Shown one piece after another: positions 33,897-44,000 of a stretch of 64,000 bases of DNA. The first letter of the stretch is position 1. Each line of letters starts with the position of its first letter. The position numbers and the translations under genes were made by a program. The DNA is from Chitinophaga sp. S165 (GTDB lineage Bacteria; Bacteroidota; Bacteroidia; Chitinophagales; Chitinophagaceae), in contig NZ_QGTG01000001.1 in assembly GCF_003182155.1 (NCBI RefSeq), forward strand, positions 414,022 through 478,021, in the 5' to 3' direction. A model generated the notes under the pieces. The model ran no database searches. It saw only the letters and a program-made list of their open reading frames with translations, and had not been told where the DNA came from.

Positions 33897-34579
33897 TCTT
33901 CGGCAAGGTAATATCCCATCCCTGTTTTTGTATGGAGCAGCTTATTATCGAAGTCTTTATCTATCTTTTTACGGAGGAAGTTCATATATACTTCTATCAC
34001 GTTGGTACCGGTATCAAAGTCGATATCCCAAACCTTTTCGGCGATCACCAGTTTGGAGATCACCTTGCCTTTATGCAGGGCCAGGAATTCCAGTAACTGA
34101 TATTCTTTGGCTGTCAGGGCGATCTTTTTACCGGCGCGGGTCACTTCTTTTTTCTCACGGTCTATTTCAAGATCGCCGATCACGATCTTATATTGTGTAT
34201 TTTCCTGTACTTCGGAACCGGCACGTTTAAGGAATACCCTGATGCGGGCCATTAGCTCCCTGAAGTCGAACGGTTTAACGAGATAATCATCAGCTCCCAG
34301 TTCAAAGGCCTGCATTTTATCGTCCATACCGCCCAGTGCTGTAAGCATAATAATGGGGATAGCGTTATTTTTCCGGCGGATCACTTCACATACTTCGTAG
34401 CCGTTGGCGTGGGGCAGGTTCAGGTCGAGGATAACGAGGTCGTAATTATTGCTGGCGCCCAGGCTTTTACCCATTCTACCATCGTAGGCAACATCTACTT
34501 CAAAGCCATTCTCTTCCAATCCCTTTTTGACGGTATTAGCTACTTTGATTTCGTCTTCTACTACGAGTATGCGTTGCAT
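33893..34579 (-). CDS. OmpR/CusR-type response regulator
   Basis: This 228-aa regulator has a receiver domain (1-115) with the acidic pocket VVEDE and phospho-acceptor Asp52 (VILDLNLP), Thr/Lys switch residues (MLTALGG, LVKPFDF), and a winged-helix DNA-binding domain (about 130-228, LTAKEYQLLEFLA and GTNVIEVYMNFLRKKID). It is first in an operon with the sensor kinase and the adaptor-like lipoprotein. Targets cannot be read here; the nearby metal genes are candidates. Confidence 0.93.
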   Translation of the reverse strand: MQRILVVEDEIKVANTVKKGLEENGFEVDVAYDGRMGKSLGASNNYDLVILDLNLPHANGYEVCEVIRRKNNAIPIIMLTALGGMDDKMQAFELGADDYLVKPFDFRELMARIRVFLKRAGSEVQENTQYKIVIGDLEIDREKKEVTRAGKKIALTAKEYQLLEFLALHKGKVISKLVIAEKVWDIDFDTGTNVIEVYMNFLRKKIDKDFDNKLLHTKTGMGYYLAEE

Positions 34580-34764
34580 ATGATATCTCTGTTAGTTCGC
34601 GATATTGAAGGTACGAGTTCTATACCTATTTGCAGTTGTTCTATTCCGGGCAGTTGTTGTTCTGCCGTAGTTCCTGCCATACTATTCAGATCAATAGCCG
34701 GTTTAAGCCGGTCAGGCGGTCTGGCAGACCATCTGCTTATCTTATCAAGCGGAAAAAGGTGTTG

Positions 34765-34809
34765 CAAATAAAACGAGGCATAAACCGCTTACCGGTCATA
34801 TGCCTCGTT
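34765..34809 (-). terminator. terminator of the ABC-F gene
   Basis: Arms aacgaggcata (34772-34782) and tatgcctcgtt (34799-34809) are perfect. On the minus strand the hairpin is followed by TTTTATTT (34773-34766). It begins 13 bp after the ABC-F stop. Confidence 0.75.
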
Positions 34810-34821
34810 AATGATTTACAA

Positions 34822-36810
34822 TCAGCCTTCAAGTTCCATCAGTTTCTCGAACGCTTTCTCATATTCCTCATTCACCTGCTTCAGCTCCTTGCCCAGTTGC
34901 GCATATTCAGATTCGAGTTGCTGGAAGCGTTTCTTGTCTGAATAGGTTTCCGGATCATTCATGGAGGTTTCCAACGCAGCCTTCTTTTCATTGAGACGGG
35001 CCAGTTGTTCCTCCAGTTGCTGGAACTGACGCTTGTGCTTCTGTAGTTCCTTCTGTTTGTCCTTGTCTATAGGAGCGTTCTTCTGCTGATTGTTCTTGTT
35101 GCTGTTATTACTATTATTATTGTTGCTATTAGCTGAGCGCTCTGTCTTTACTTCTTTTTTTTTTGAATCATCAGAGGCTTTGTCGGCAGACGCGAGTAGT
35201 TTAGCGTTTTCTGCCTGACGCTTTTTATACTCTTCCCATTCAGCATAGGTGCCTTTGAATTCCTTGATCTCACCGTCTACGATCTCCCAGATCTTGTTGG
35301 CAGTCTGGCTCACGAAGTAACGGTCGTGGGATACGAGTACATAGGTGCCATCGTATTGAGCCAGGGCATCGATCAGCATTTGTACGGAGTTCATATCCAG
35401 GTGGTTCGTCGGCTCGTCAAGCAGCAGGAAGTTAGCCTGGCTGATGATGGTTTTGGCCAGTGCAACGCGGGCCTTTTCACCTCCGGACAGGATCTTGATC
35501 CTTTTATATACATCGTCTCCGGTGAAGAGGAAACAACCGAGCAGGGAGCGGAGCTCCACTTCAGAACGGCCGCTGCCGAAGTTCTTCAGTTCATCCAGGA
35601 TCTCGCTGTTGAGGTCCAGGCTTTCCAGCTGATGCTGGGCATAGAAGCTGGGAACGACGTTATGTCCGCCGATACGTTCACCTTCCATCGGCTCTGTACC
35701 TGCAATAACGCGGAGCAGGGTGGATTTACCCTTACCATTGGCCCCGATCAGGGCTATCTTGTCTCCACGGTTGATCTCGGCACTGGCATTCTCGAGGATG
35801 GTCAGGTTGCCGAAACGTTTGGTGACGTTATTTAAAGTGGTAATGATCTTACCGGGTACTTTATCAGGAGTGAAGTTGATACGGATCTTGGAAGGACCAC
35901 CGTCTACCTGTTCTACTCTTTCCAGTTTTTCCAGGCGTTTGGCAATACTTTGCGCCTGGGCCGCTTTGGAGGCTTTGGCTTTAAAGCGCTCAATAAAACG
36001 TTCCTGCTGGCGGATGTAGTCCTGTTGGTTTTCGTAGGCGCTCTGCTGCATTTCACGGCGCAGTTCCTTTTCTACTTCGTAATCTTCATAGTTACCCGCA
36101 TAGTGGTGTAACTGCTGTTGATATAGCTCTACTATTTTGTTGACCATCCTGTCCAGGAAATAACGGTCGTGCGATACGATGATCACAGCCCCGTTATAGC
36201 TCTGAAGGTATTTCTCGAGCCATTCGATGGAAGGGAGGTCAAGGTGGTTCGTCGGTTCATCGAGCATAAGCACATCCGGCTGCTGCAGGATCAGTTTAGC
36301 CAGCAGCACACGCATACGCCAGCCTCCGGAGAACTGGCTGTAGGGACGTTCCAGGTCAGCTGTGGAGAAGCCGAGACCTTCCAGCACCTGGGCGGTCTTA
36401 TGCCGCATATTATAACCGTCGAGGACTTCAAACTCATGGAGTTTGTCGGCATATTCCATCAGGATGGCTTCGCTCTCGTTGGTTTCCAGTTCTTTTGTGA
36501 TGCGTTCCAGTTCCTTTTCCAGACGAAGGGCTTCTCCGAAAGCGGTCATACCCACGCTCAGGATAGATTCGTTAGATTCGAAACTTAGCAGGTCCTGGTT
36601 AAAGAACCCGAGGGAAAGATTTTTGATCTTGTTTACACTTCCTTTAGAAACAGTGTACTCACCGTTGATCACGCGTAAAATGGTGGATTTACCGGTACCA
36701 TTCATCCCGATCAGACCTACACGGTCGCCCGGTACAATATGCCAGGAGGCGTTTTCTACGATAGCCCTGGCACCAAACTCGAAAGTTACATCCTGTAGTG
36801 CGATTAGCAT
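34822..36810 (-). CDS. ABC-F family ATPase
   Basis: The protein is 662 aa from the ATG at 36810. A frame reaching 36894 is ruled out because the TACCTTTG promoter element lies at 36840-36833. Two ABC domains without membrane helices each have Walker A (GLIGMNGTGKSTIL; ALIGANGKGKSTLL), signature (SGGWRMR; SGGEKAR) and Walker B (MLDEPTNHLD; LLDEPTNHLD). A linker between them (ERFIERFKAKASKAAQA), an Asn/Ser-rich low-complexity stretch near 575-595 and a C-terminal coiled coil match the Uup/EttA-like type. ABC-F proteins act on stalled ribosomes in translation. Confidence 0.93.
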   Translation of the reverse strand: MLIALQDVTFEFGARAIVENASWHIVPGDRVGLIGMNGTGKSTILRVINGEYTVSKGSVNKIKNLSLGFFNQDLLSFESNESILSVGMTAFGEALRLEKELERITKELETNESEAILMEYADKLHEFEVLDGYNMRHKTAQVLEGLGFSTADLERPYSQFSGGWRMRVLLAKLILQQPDVLMLDEPTNHLDLPSIEWLEKYLQSYNGAVIIVSHDRYFLDRMVNKIVELYQQQLHHYAGNYEDYEVEKELRREMQQSAYENQQDYIRQQERFIERFKAKASKAAQAQSIAKRLEKLERVEQVDGGPSKIRINFTPDKVPGKIITTLNNVTKRFGNLTILENASAEINRGDKIALIGANGKGKSTLLRVIAGTEPMEGERIGGHNVVPSFYAQHQLESLDLNSEILDELKNFGSGRSEVELRSLLGCFLFTGDDVYKRIKILSGGEKARVALAKTIISQANFLLLDEPTNHLDMNSVQMLIDALAQYDGTYVLVSHDRYFVSQTANKIWEIVDGEIKEFKGTYAEWEEYKKRQAENAKLLASADKASDDSKKKEVKTERSANSNNNNSNNSNKNNQQKNAPIDKDKQKELQKHKRQFQQLEEQLARLNEKKAALETSMNDPETYSDKKRFQQLESEYAQLGKELKQVNEEYEKAFEKLMELEG

Positions 36811-36832
36811 TGCTAAATTTAATTGAGAGGTG

Positions 36833-36840
36833 CAAAGGTA
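36833..36840 (-). promoter_or_regulatory. -7 element TACCTTTG of the ABC-F gene
   Basis: On the minus strand TACCTTTG at 36840-36833 lies 22 bases before the ATG at 36810. Its position decides that start over the longer frame. The -33 region lacks an exact TTG. Confidence 0.5.
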
Positions 36841-36895
36841 GTGCTTTTCGGGGAGAGTCCATAGTCTGGTGAGTAGTTCTATCGACTGTTTCAAT

Positions 36896-36903
36896 TATCT
36901 TTG
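36896..36903 (+). promoter_or_regulatory. -7 element TATCTTTG of the DUF3347 gene
   Basis: TATCTTTG at 36896-36903 lies 21 bases before the ATG at 36925. With the ABC-F element on the other strand it gives a divergent promoter region of about 115 bp. Confidence 0.5.
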
Positions 36904-36924
36904 ACGTTAAAAGCAAAATAAAAC

Positions 36925-37488
36925 ATGAGGTTCGCTATATTTCTGGTTATCACCGCGTTCTTTGCCTGTAATGAGGCCGCGAAACATCCCGCAGCATCCG
37001 GATCGGAAAGTGGTCCGCTGATAGCGCCCTACGCTGCTGTGTTCTATGATTCCCTGCAGGTGACCATGGACGCTTATTATGACCTGACGGACGGTCTATC
37101 CCAGGGTAATATCACGTATGCGGACAAGTGGGCGGCTATCCTGAAGCAGCATATCGACAGTCTTCCGCTGAAGGCGTTGCAGATAGATTCCACAAAGCTG
37201 GGCGCTATCGGTATGGCAACCGGGAGTATCAGTGCGGAGCTGACCGGCATTTTGGGAGAAAAGGGCCTGGAAGAAAAGCGGGCAGGTTTTGAGGCAGTTT
37301 CCGATATGTTGTACGATATTGTTCAGAGCACGGGACTGAAAGGTAAGACCATCTACCGGCAGTATTGTCCAATGGCTTTCAATGACAGGGGAGCGTACTG
37401 GCTGAGCAAAAGCAATAAGCCGCAGAATCCTTATTTCGGTAACGGAATGCTGGGTTGTGTGGAGGTTACAGACAGTTTACGGTATTAA
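36925..37488 (+). CDS. DUF3347 lipoprotein, metal-linked
   Basis: This 187-aa lipoprotein has Cys15 in lipobox FFAC. A mostly helical DUF3347 domain (about 32-180) ends in the family signature YCPMAFNDRGAYWLS (Cys148, Met150) and PYFGNGMLGCVEV (Cys178). DUF3347 domains occur alone or fused to CusB-type adaptors and are linked with copper or cobalt-zinc-cadmium handling. It diverges from the ABC-F gene, with the efflux-adaptor/two-component operon 2.3 kb away. Confidence 0.85.
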   Translation: MRFAIFLVITAFFACNEAAKHPAASGSESGPLIAPYAAVFYDSLQVTMDAYYDLTDGLSQGNITYADKWAAILKQHIDSLPLKALQIDSTKLGAIGMATGSISAELTGILGEKGLEEKRAGFEAVSDMLYDIVQSTGLKGKTIYRQYCPMAFNDRGAYWLSKSNKPQNPYFGNGMLGCVEVTDSLRY

Positions 37489-37646
37489 AGATGCCATATG
37501 AGGTAAGAATGCAGTGAAGGCCATTACATTTGATATACTAAAATGCCGTCATTTTTCTTAACTTCGCAAGCCGATTTTATTGGCTATTTAAAATCAATAC
37601 AAAAAGCAAAACAGCAAATAGCTGTAGAAATAACAGCTCAAATCGT

Positions 37647-39587
37647 ATGATCAACATTACACTACCGGATGGCGCAGTTCGTCAGTATGAAGCAGGAGTA
37701 ACTGCAATGGATGTTGCCAAATCCATCAGCGAAGGATTGGCACGTAAAGTTTTGGCCGCAAAATTCAATGGTCAGGTGACGGATGCGTCCCGGCCAATTA
37801 CAACGGATGGCACGCTGCAGTTGCTGACATGGACAGATACTGACGGTAAGGCTACCATGTGGCACTCTTCCGCCCACCTCATGGCGGAGGCGCTGGAGGA
37901 ACTTTATCCGGGGGTGAAGTTTGGTATCGGGCCCGCTATTGAGAACGGGTTCTACTACGATATTGACCTGGGAGGACGCAGCATCTCTGACGAGGACCTG
38001 CAGAAGATAGGCGATAAGATGGCTGAACTGGCAAAAAAGAACAGCAGCTACGAACGCCGCGAAGTAAGCAAAGCCGAAGCAGAGAAATATTTCACCGAAA
38101 AGAACGATGAGTACAAGCTGGAACTGATCAGGGACCTGCAGGATGGTACCATCTCTTTCTATACACAGGGTAACTTTACAGACCTTTGCCGCGGACCACA
38201 CATTCCCAGCACCGGTTTTATCAAGGCTATCAAGCTGACCAACATTGCCGGCGCATACTGGCGGGGTAATGAGAAGAACAAAATGCTAACCCGTATCTAC
38301 GGAATCACTTTCCCTACCCAGAAAGAGCTGGATGAATACCTGCACCTGGTAGAGGAAGCTAAAAAACGTGACCACCGTAAGCTGGGGAAGGAACTGGAAC
38401 TATTTACCTTCTCAGAAAAAGTAGGACTGGGTTTACCTTTATGGCTGCCGAAAGGCGCTATGCTGCGTGAGCGTTTGCAGAACTTCCTGCAGAAAGCCCA
38501 GATAGAAAGCGGTTACATGCCGGTTGTGACACCCCATATCGGTAGTAAGAACCTGTACGTTACCTCCGGTCACTACGAGAAATATGGCAAAGACAGCTTC
38601 CAGCCTATCCATACGCCGGAAGAAGGTGAGGAATTCATGCTGAAACCCATGAACTGTCCGCACCACTGTGAGATCTATAAATCCAGCCCGAAAAGCTACA
38701 AGGACCTGCCGGTACGTTTTGCTGAATTCGGAACTGTTTACCGCTACGAGCAACATGGAGAACTGCATGGTCTGACCCGTGTACGTGGCTTTACTCAGGA
38801 CGATGCGCATCTTTTCTGCCGTCCTGACCAGGTGAAGGCGGAGTTTATCAAAGTGATAGACCTGGTATTGTACGTGTTCAACAGCCTGAATTTTACTGAC
38901 TATACAGCTCAGATCTCCCTGCGCGATCAGGAAGACAGGGCTAAATATATCGGATCGGACGAAAACTGGAACCTGGCGGAACAGGCTATTATCGAATCAG
39001 CAGCCGAAAAAGGCCTGAAAACGGTAGTGGAGTATGGTGAAGCTGCGTTCTATGGACCGAAGCTCGACTTCATGGTTAAAGACGCCCTGGGCCGTAAATG
39101 GCAGCTGGGAACTATCCAGGTGGACTACAACCTGCCAGAGCGTTTTGAACTGGAATATGTAGGTGCCGATAACCAGAAACACCGCCCGGTAATGATCCAC
39201 CGTGCGCCGTTCGGTTCACTGGAGCGTTTCATCGCGGTACTGATAGAGCACTGCGGAGGTAAATTCCCGCTGTGGCTGACACCTACCCAGGTGAAGATCC
39301 TGCCAATCAGTGACAAGAACCAGGCTTATGCAGAAAAAGTAGCAGAATTGTTAAAAAATGCGGAAATTCGCGCAGAAATAGATGACCGCAACGAGAAAAT
39401 AGGGAAAAAGATCAGGGAAACCGAACTTGCCAAAATTCCTTATATGCTCGTATTAGGTGAGAAGGAAACTGCTGAAAGCAAGGTCGCGGTACGTAGACAA
39501 GCTAAAGGCGACCTCGGAGCAATGGACCTTGAACAGTTCATCGCACTCGTAAAAGAGGAAGTACTCAGCAGGAAACCATTCGAATAA
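37647..39587 (+). CDS. thrS: threonyl-tRNA synthetase
   Basis: This 646-aa synthetase charges tRNA-Thr. Order: TGS domain (1-62), editing domain with [12 protein letters not shown] (His73 and His77 region), class II catalytic core with motif 2 ([12 protein letters not shown]), the zinc ligand Cys in [10 protein letters not shown], motif 3 ([12 protein letters not shown]) and an anticodon-binding domain (about 540-640). Length is normal. A TACATTTG element at 37525-37532 might be its promoter, giving a leader of about 115 nt, but no -33 box is seen. It is followed by infC after 206 bp. Confidence 0.96.
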   Translation: MINITLPDGAVRQYEAGVTAMDVAKSISEGLARKVLAAKFNGQVTDASRPITTDGTLQLLTWTDTDGKATMWHSSAHLMAEALEELYPGVKFGIGPAIENGFYYDIDLGGRSISDEDLQKIGDKMAELAKKNSSYERREVSKAEAEKYFTEKNDEYKLELIRDLQDGTISFYTQGNFTDLCRGPHIPSTGFIKAIKLTNIAGAYWRGNEKNKMLTRIYGITFPTQKELDEYLHLVEEAKKRDHRKLGKELELFTFSEKVGLGLPLWLPKGAMLRERLQNFLQKAQIESGYMPVVTPHIGSKNLYVTSGHYEKYGKDSFQPIHTPEEGEEFMLKPMNCPHHCEIYKSSPKSYKDLPVRFAEFGTVYRYEQHGELHGLTRVRGFTQDDAHLFCRPDQVKAEFIKVIDLVLYVFNSLNFTDYTAQISLRDQEDRAKYIGSDENWNLAEQAIIESAAEKGLKTVVEYGEAAFYGPKLDFMVKDALGRKWQLGTIQVDYNLPERFELEYVGADNQKHRPVMIHRAPFGSLERFIAVLIEHCGGKFPLWLTPTQVKILPISDKNQAYAEKVAELLKNAEIRAEIDDRNEKIGKKIRETELAKIPYMLVLGEKETAESKVAVRRQAKGDLGAMDLEQFIALVKEEVLSRKPFE

Positions 39588-39667
39588 GTCATTTCACAAA
39601 CAAAAGATCATAAAATATATTTTTAACTAATTGAACTTTTGTATTTTCGGGTACGTTAATTGCTTTT

Positions 39668-39749
39668 ATAGTCCACAGATACAAACGAGCGTCCAGAGAT
39701 CAAATCATCCCGACGGACGATTGATTGTAAGACATTGTTCATGGACTAT
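39668..39749 (+). promoter_or_regulatory. structured leader upstream of infC
   Basis: Outer arms atagtcca (39668-39675) and tggactat (39742-39749) enclose an inner stem cgtcc/ggacg (39690-39694 with 39715-39719) and complementary stretches aaatcatc/gattgatt. This is in the 206-bp thrS-infC gap. It could be an autogenous control leader for infC; no known RNA family is claimed. Confidence 0.4.
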
Positions 39750-39793
39750 GGACGACTACTGACAATTATTAATTAGTAACTTTATTTTTTTTA

Positions 39794-40492
39794 ATGCCAC
39801 AAGGACCCAGACCAAGTTTTAACAGCAGTAACAACAGGGGTAGAAACCCCAATTTTAGAAGAGAACAGCAACAGGAACACCGTACCAACAGAATGATACG
39901 TGTGCCTGAAGTACGATTGGTAGGCGAGAACATTGAGGTTGGCGTTTACCGCACAGAAGAAGCCCTGCGCATGGCGGAAGAGCAGGGACTGGATCTTGTA
40001 GAGATTTCCCCAAATGCCGTACCTCCGGTATGCCGCATCATCGACTATAATAAGTTCCTTTACGAGAAGAAGAAAAAGGAAAAAGAGATGAAGGCGAAAG
40101 CTCACAAGAGCGAGGTAAAGGAAATCCGATTTACGCCAAATACAGACGATCACGACTTTGACTTCAAGGCAAAACATGCTGAGAAATTCCTCAAAGACGG
40201 TAATAAAGTTAAAACATACGTACAGTTCAAGGGCCGTGCTATCATGTTCAAGGAACGTGGAGAACTGATCCTGCTGAAGTTCGCTGAAAGGCTGGCTGAA
40301 GTAGGCGCCCTGGAAGGTATGCCGACCATGGAAGGTAAACGTATGATCGCTATTTTCGCACCTAAGAGCGCGAAAAAGAAGATGGATACGAAAGAACAGA
40401 AAGAAGAACGTGTGCAACAACAGGCAAGAGAGCCGCGTGAGCCACGTCCGGCTGCTGCGCCTTCAGAAGGTAAGCCTGAACAACAGGCATAA
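39794..40492 (+). CDS. infC: translation initiation factor IF-3
   Basis: The protein is 232 aa and starts with ATG rather than the AUU used by many infC genes. Core IF-3 N-domain (RMIRVPEVRLVGENIEVGVY, residues 34-53), linker (YEKKKKEKEMKAKAHKSEVK) and C-domain (EIRFTPNTDDHDFDFK, VQFKGRAIMFKERG) are all present. An extra basic and Glu/Pro/Gln-rich C-terminal tail (about 198-232, ending EGKPEQQA) extends it beyond the roughly 180-aa standard, a feature seen in Bacteroidota. A terminator follows and rpmI-rplT are not next. Confidence 0.95.
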   Translation: MPQGPRPSFNSSNNRGRNPNFRREQQQEHRTNRMIRVPEVRLVGENIEVGVYRTEEALRMAEEQGLDLVEISPNAVPPVCRIIDYNKFLYEKKKKEKEMKAKAHKSEVKEIRFTPNTDDHDFDFKAKHAEKFLKDGNKVKTYVQFKGRAIMFKERGELILLKFAERLAEVGALEGMPTMEGKRMIAIFAPKSAKKKMDTKEQKEERVQQQAREPREPRPAAAPSEGKPEQQA

Positions 40493-40533
40493 GCCAGATA
40501 AGCTTTATTTACTTGGTGCAATTATATCAAATG

Positions 40534-40562
40534 AACCCGGAGCCATGCGTTCCGGGTTTTTT
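40534..40562 (+). terminator. terminator of infC
   Basis: Arms aacccgga (40534-40541) and tccgggtt (40551-40558) with a 9-nt loop are followed by a run of T (40557-40562). This is a strong intrinsic terminator 42 bp after the infC stop. Confidence 0.85.
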
Positions 40563-40623
40563 CGTTACTAACTGAGCTCCTGTGTAATCCGATAATGTGT
40601 ATATTGGGTAAGTTTTGACACAT

Positions 40624-41016
40624 ATGCAGGAAAAAATTATTTGCTTTCTTATTGACGATGATGGCGACGACCAGGAAATCTTTTCCATGGCGCTCAATAC
40701 GATAGATGAAAATATAGGCTTTGTAACCGCTAATGATGGCATTGAAGCACTTGACAAGCTGCATATAGACAATGCCTTCACTCCACATTTCATTTTCCTC
40801 GATCTCAATATGGTACGCATGAGCGGCAGGGAGTGTCTCCGGGAACTCAAAAAGATCCCCCGCCTGAATAATATACCGGTTATTATATATTCCACTTCTT
40901 CAGAGCAGAAAGACATCACCGAAACGATAATGCTAGGCGCTGCAGACTATATCGTTAAACCTCCCAGCATTTCTCTCCTTACAAAGAGATTGGAGCAAGT
41001 TTTGAGAAGAGATTAA
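40624..41016 (+). CDS. single-domain response regulator
   Basis: The protein is 130 aa from the ATG at 40624; a TTG three codons earlier is less likely. It is a lone receiver domain with the acidic pair LIDDDGDD, phospho-acceptor Asp in FIFLDLNM, Thr/Ser switch in IIYSTSS and Lys in YIVKPPS. It has no output domain, so it probably acts by protein contact or phosphotransfer. It is 16 bp before the two-kinase hybrid protein and probably cotranscribed with it. It resembles the Rcp1/phytochrome-associated type of regulator. Confidence 0.9.
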   Translation: MQEKIICFLIDDDGDDQEIFSMALNTIDENIGFVTANDGIEALDKLHIDNAFTPHFIFLDLNMVRMSGRECLRELKKIPRLNNIPVIIYSTSSEQKDITETIMLGAADYIVKPPSISLLTKRLEQVLRRD

Positions 41017-41032
41017 TGACGATTCAGCAATT

Positions 41033-44000
41033 ATGGAACTAACAAAGACTGTAGCCCCTGAATTTCTCGCCGGAGGCGGCGAAATGGGGGAACGTATACG
41101 CTCCAGGGACTGGTCAAAAACGCCGTTGGGTCCAGTAGAAAACTGGCCACAAAGCCTGAAAACCTGTGTCCGCATCATTCTGACCTCCCGGCAACCTATG
41201 TTTGTGTGGTGGGGAAGTGATCTTATTAACCTGTACAATGACGCATATAAAAGCATTGTAGGCGGAAAACATCCTGAAGCACTTGGGATGCCCGCCAGTG
41301 AGGTATGGAAGGAAATATGGGACGAGGCAGGGCCACGGGCAGCTACTGCCATGGAGCGGAACGAGGGAACTTACGATGAGTCACTCTTGCTCATCATGGA
41401 ACGTAACGGATATCCGGAGGAAACCTACTACACTTTTTCCTATAGTCCCGTTCCTGGTGATGAAGGCGGCACCAACGGCATCATCTGCGCCAATACAGAC
41501 GATACTGAGCGTATTATAGGGGAAAGACAGCTTATGACGCTGAAAGACCTGGGTAAAAACCTGCCTGACAGCCTCAGTGACGATGAAATATTCAGAAAGA
41601 CCATCTCCATTCTGAAGGAGAATCAGCACGACTTTCCTTTTGCCTGCATTTACAAAGCCGACTTAAAAACCGGTATCCTGGAAATGACGGCCAAAACGGA
41701 CGACTCTCTTTCAGGCGCCATCCTGCCAGATACGCTGGAAGTCGCGTCATCCCTGGCCAGGGAGTGGAAGTTTGAGGAAGCTATCCAAACAAACAAAGCG
41801 GTGCTTCTCAGCGGGTTAAAGAGCCGGTATGGCCAACTGCCTTCAGGTAATTGGAGAATCAGTCCTGACCAGGCATTAGTAATACCGATTGTACAAAGCG
41901 GACAGATATGCCCCTTTGCATTGCTCATCGTCGGACTAAGCCCATACCGTCAGCTAGATGAAAAGTACCGTAGTTTCTTCCAGTTGGTTGCCGACCAGAT
42001 AGCCAGCGGTATTGTAAACGTCCGTACGGTTGAGGAAGCCCGAAAAAAAGCAGCGGCACTAATGGAAATAGACCGGGCCAAAACGGTCTTTTTCAGTAAT
42101 ATCAGCCATGAGTTCAGAACACCTCTTACGCTCATGCTCGGCCCTCTGGAAGAGCTGTTGTCGCAAAATGAGGGTACGTTTACTCCAGACCAGGAGGCGC
42201 ATATCATGGCAACGCATCGTAATGCCCTCCGCCTTTTACGCCTGGTGAACACACTGCTGGACTTTAGCCGTATAGAGGCCGATAAGGTACGCGCACAATA
42301 CTTCCCGGTCGATCTTACCGAACTTACCGAAGACATTGCGAGCACCTTCAGGGCGGCAATGGAACACGCGGAGCTGCACTTTACTGTTGATTGCCGTTCA
42401 CTGACAATGCCGGCTTATGTAGACAGGGAAATGTGGGAAAAGATCATTCTCAATCTGTTATCTAACGCATTTAAATATACGCTGCGAGGTAGCATAACCG
42501 TCTCCCTGAAACAGGAGAACGACCATGCCGTACTACGGGTTGAAGATACCGGCGTTGGCATTCCTGCAGAAGAGATGCCGCACATGTTCGAACGGTTCCA
42601 TCGTATTAAACATACCAGGGGGCGAACGTATGAAGGAACTGGCATAGGGCTCTCACTAGTGAAAGAGCTGGTACAACTGCATCATGGAGAGATCAGTGTA
42701 GCAAGTGAAGAAGGTATTGGCAGCGCTTTCACGGTCAGGCTTCCTTTGGGTAGCGCTCATCTGCCTGAAGATCAGATAATGGAGAAGAGCATTGATAATC
42801 ATGCGTCAGGACTGAGTGATGCATATGTTACTGAAGCACTTCACCTGGGGCGCGATAACGGGACCGTTATGAACGACCATGTGCCGGCCGGAGAAGAAAA
42901 GGCGCGTTTGCTTGTTGTAGACGACAACGCTGATATGAGAGATTATCTCCAACGCCTGCTTGAAAAACAATATTCAGTTGATACTGCTGCCAATGGTAAA
43001 GAAGCGCTGGATAAGATAAACGCCAATCTGCCGGAACTTGTGATCAGTGATATTATGATGCCTGAAATGGATGGGATCCAACTGTTGCAGCATATTAAGC
43101 ATGAACCATTAACTAATTCATTGCCAGTCATCCTGGTGTCTGCAAGGGCAGGGGAGGAAGCTAAAATTGAAGGGTATGATATCGGTGCTGACGACTATCT
43201 GACCAAGCCTTTTTCCGCAAAGGAATTGCTGGCAAGAGTGCGGGCGCAGGTCAGGATCTCCAGGCTGCATCGCCATGCCATAGACATCCTGCAACACAGT
43301 GCGGAGGAATTGGAAAAGAAAGTGGAGGAGCGTACAGCGGAATTGCTACGCAAGAATTCTGAACTGGAACAGTTTGCCTATATTGCCAGTCATGATCTGC
43401 AGGAACCGTTGCGGAAGATCAGAACATTTTCGGACCTCTTGCAGAAAAGCCTGAAGGATGGAGCGCCGGTGAATAACTATTTCGACAAGATCCAGTCTTC
43501 TGCGGTGCGTATGACGCAACTGATCAACGACGTACTGAATTATTCACGCCTGTCCAACAGGGATGAGCAGTTTACAGACATAGATCTCAACACTATCCTA
43601 CAGCAGGTAAAAGGTGATTTCGACCTGCTTATAGAGCAGAAGCAGGCAGTAATTAAAGACAATTGCCTGCCTGTTGTAAAGGGTATTCCATTGCAGCTGC
43701 AACAACTGTTTATTAATCTGATAGGTAACTCACTAAAGTTCTCTGATAAACAGCCGCTTATCACTATCAGGGGAGTCCTGGTAACGGGAACTGAAAGAGC
43801 ATTATATCCTGAATTGCGGGATGATATTCCCTATGTCAAACTGGAATTTGCGGACAATGGAATAGGCTTTGAACAGCAATTTTCGGAAAAGATCTTTACC
43901 ATCTTCCAGCGCTTGAATGAAAGGAGATTGTATGATGGTACGGGTATCGGGCTGGCGCTGTGTAAGAAGATCGTGGAAAATCACCATGGCGTGATCAGGG

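Noticed and set aside
34561..34767. A 68-aa minus-strand frame upstream of the response regulator
   Set aside because: No start signal or hydrophobic or domain features; it overlaps the regulator's upstream region.
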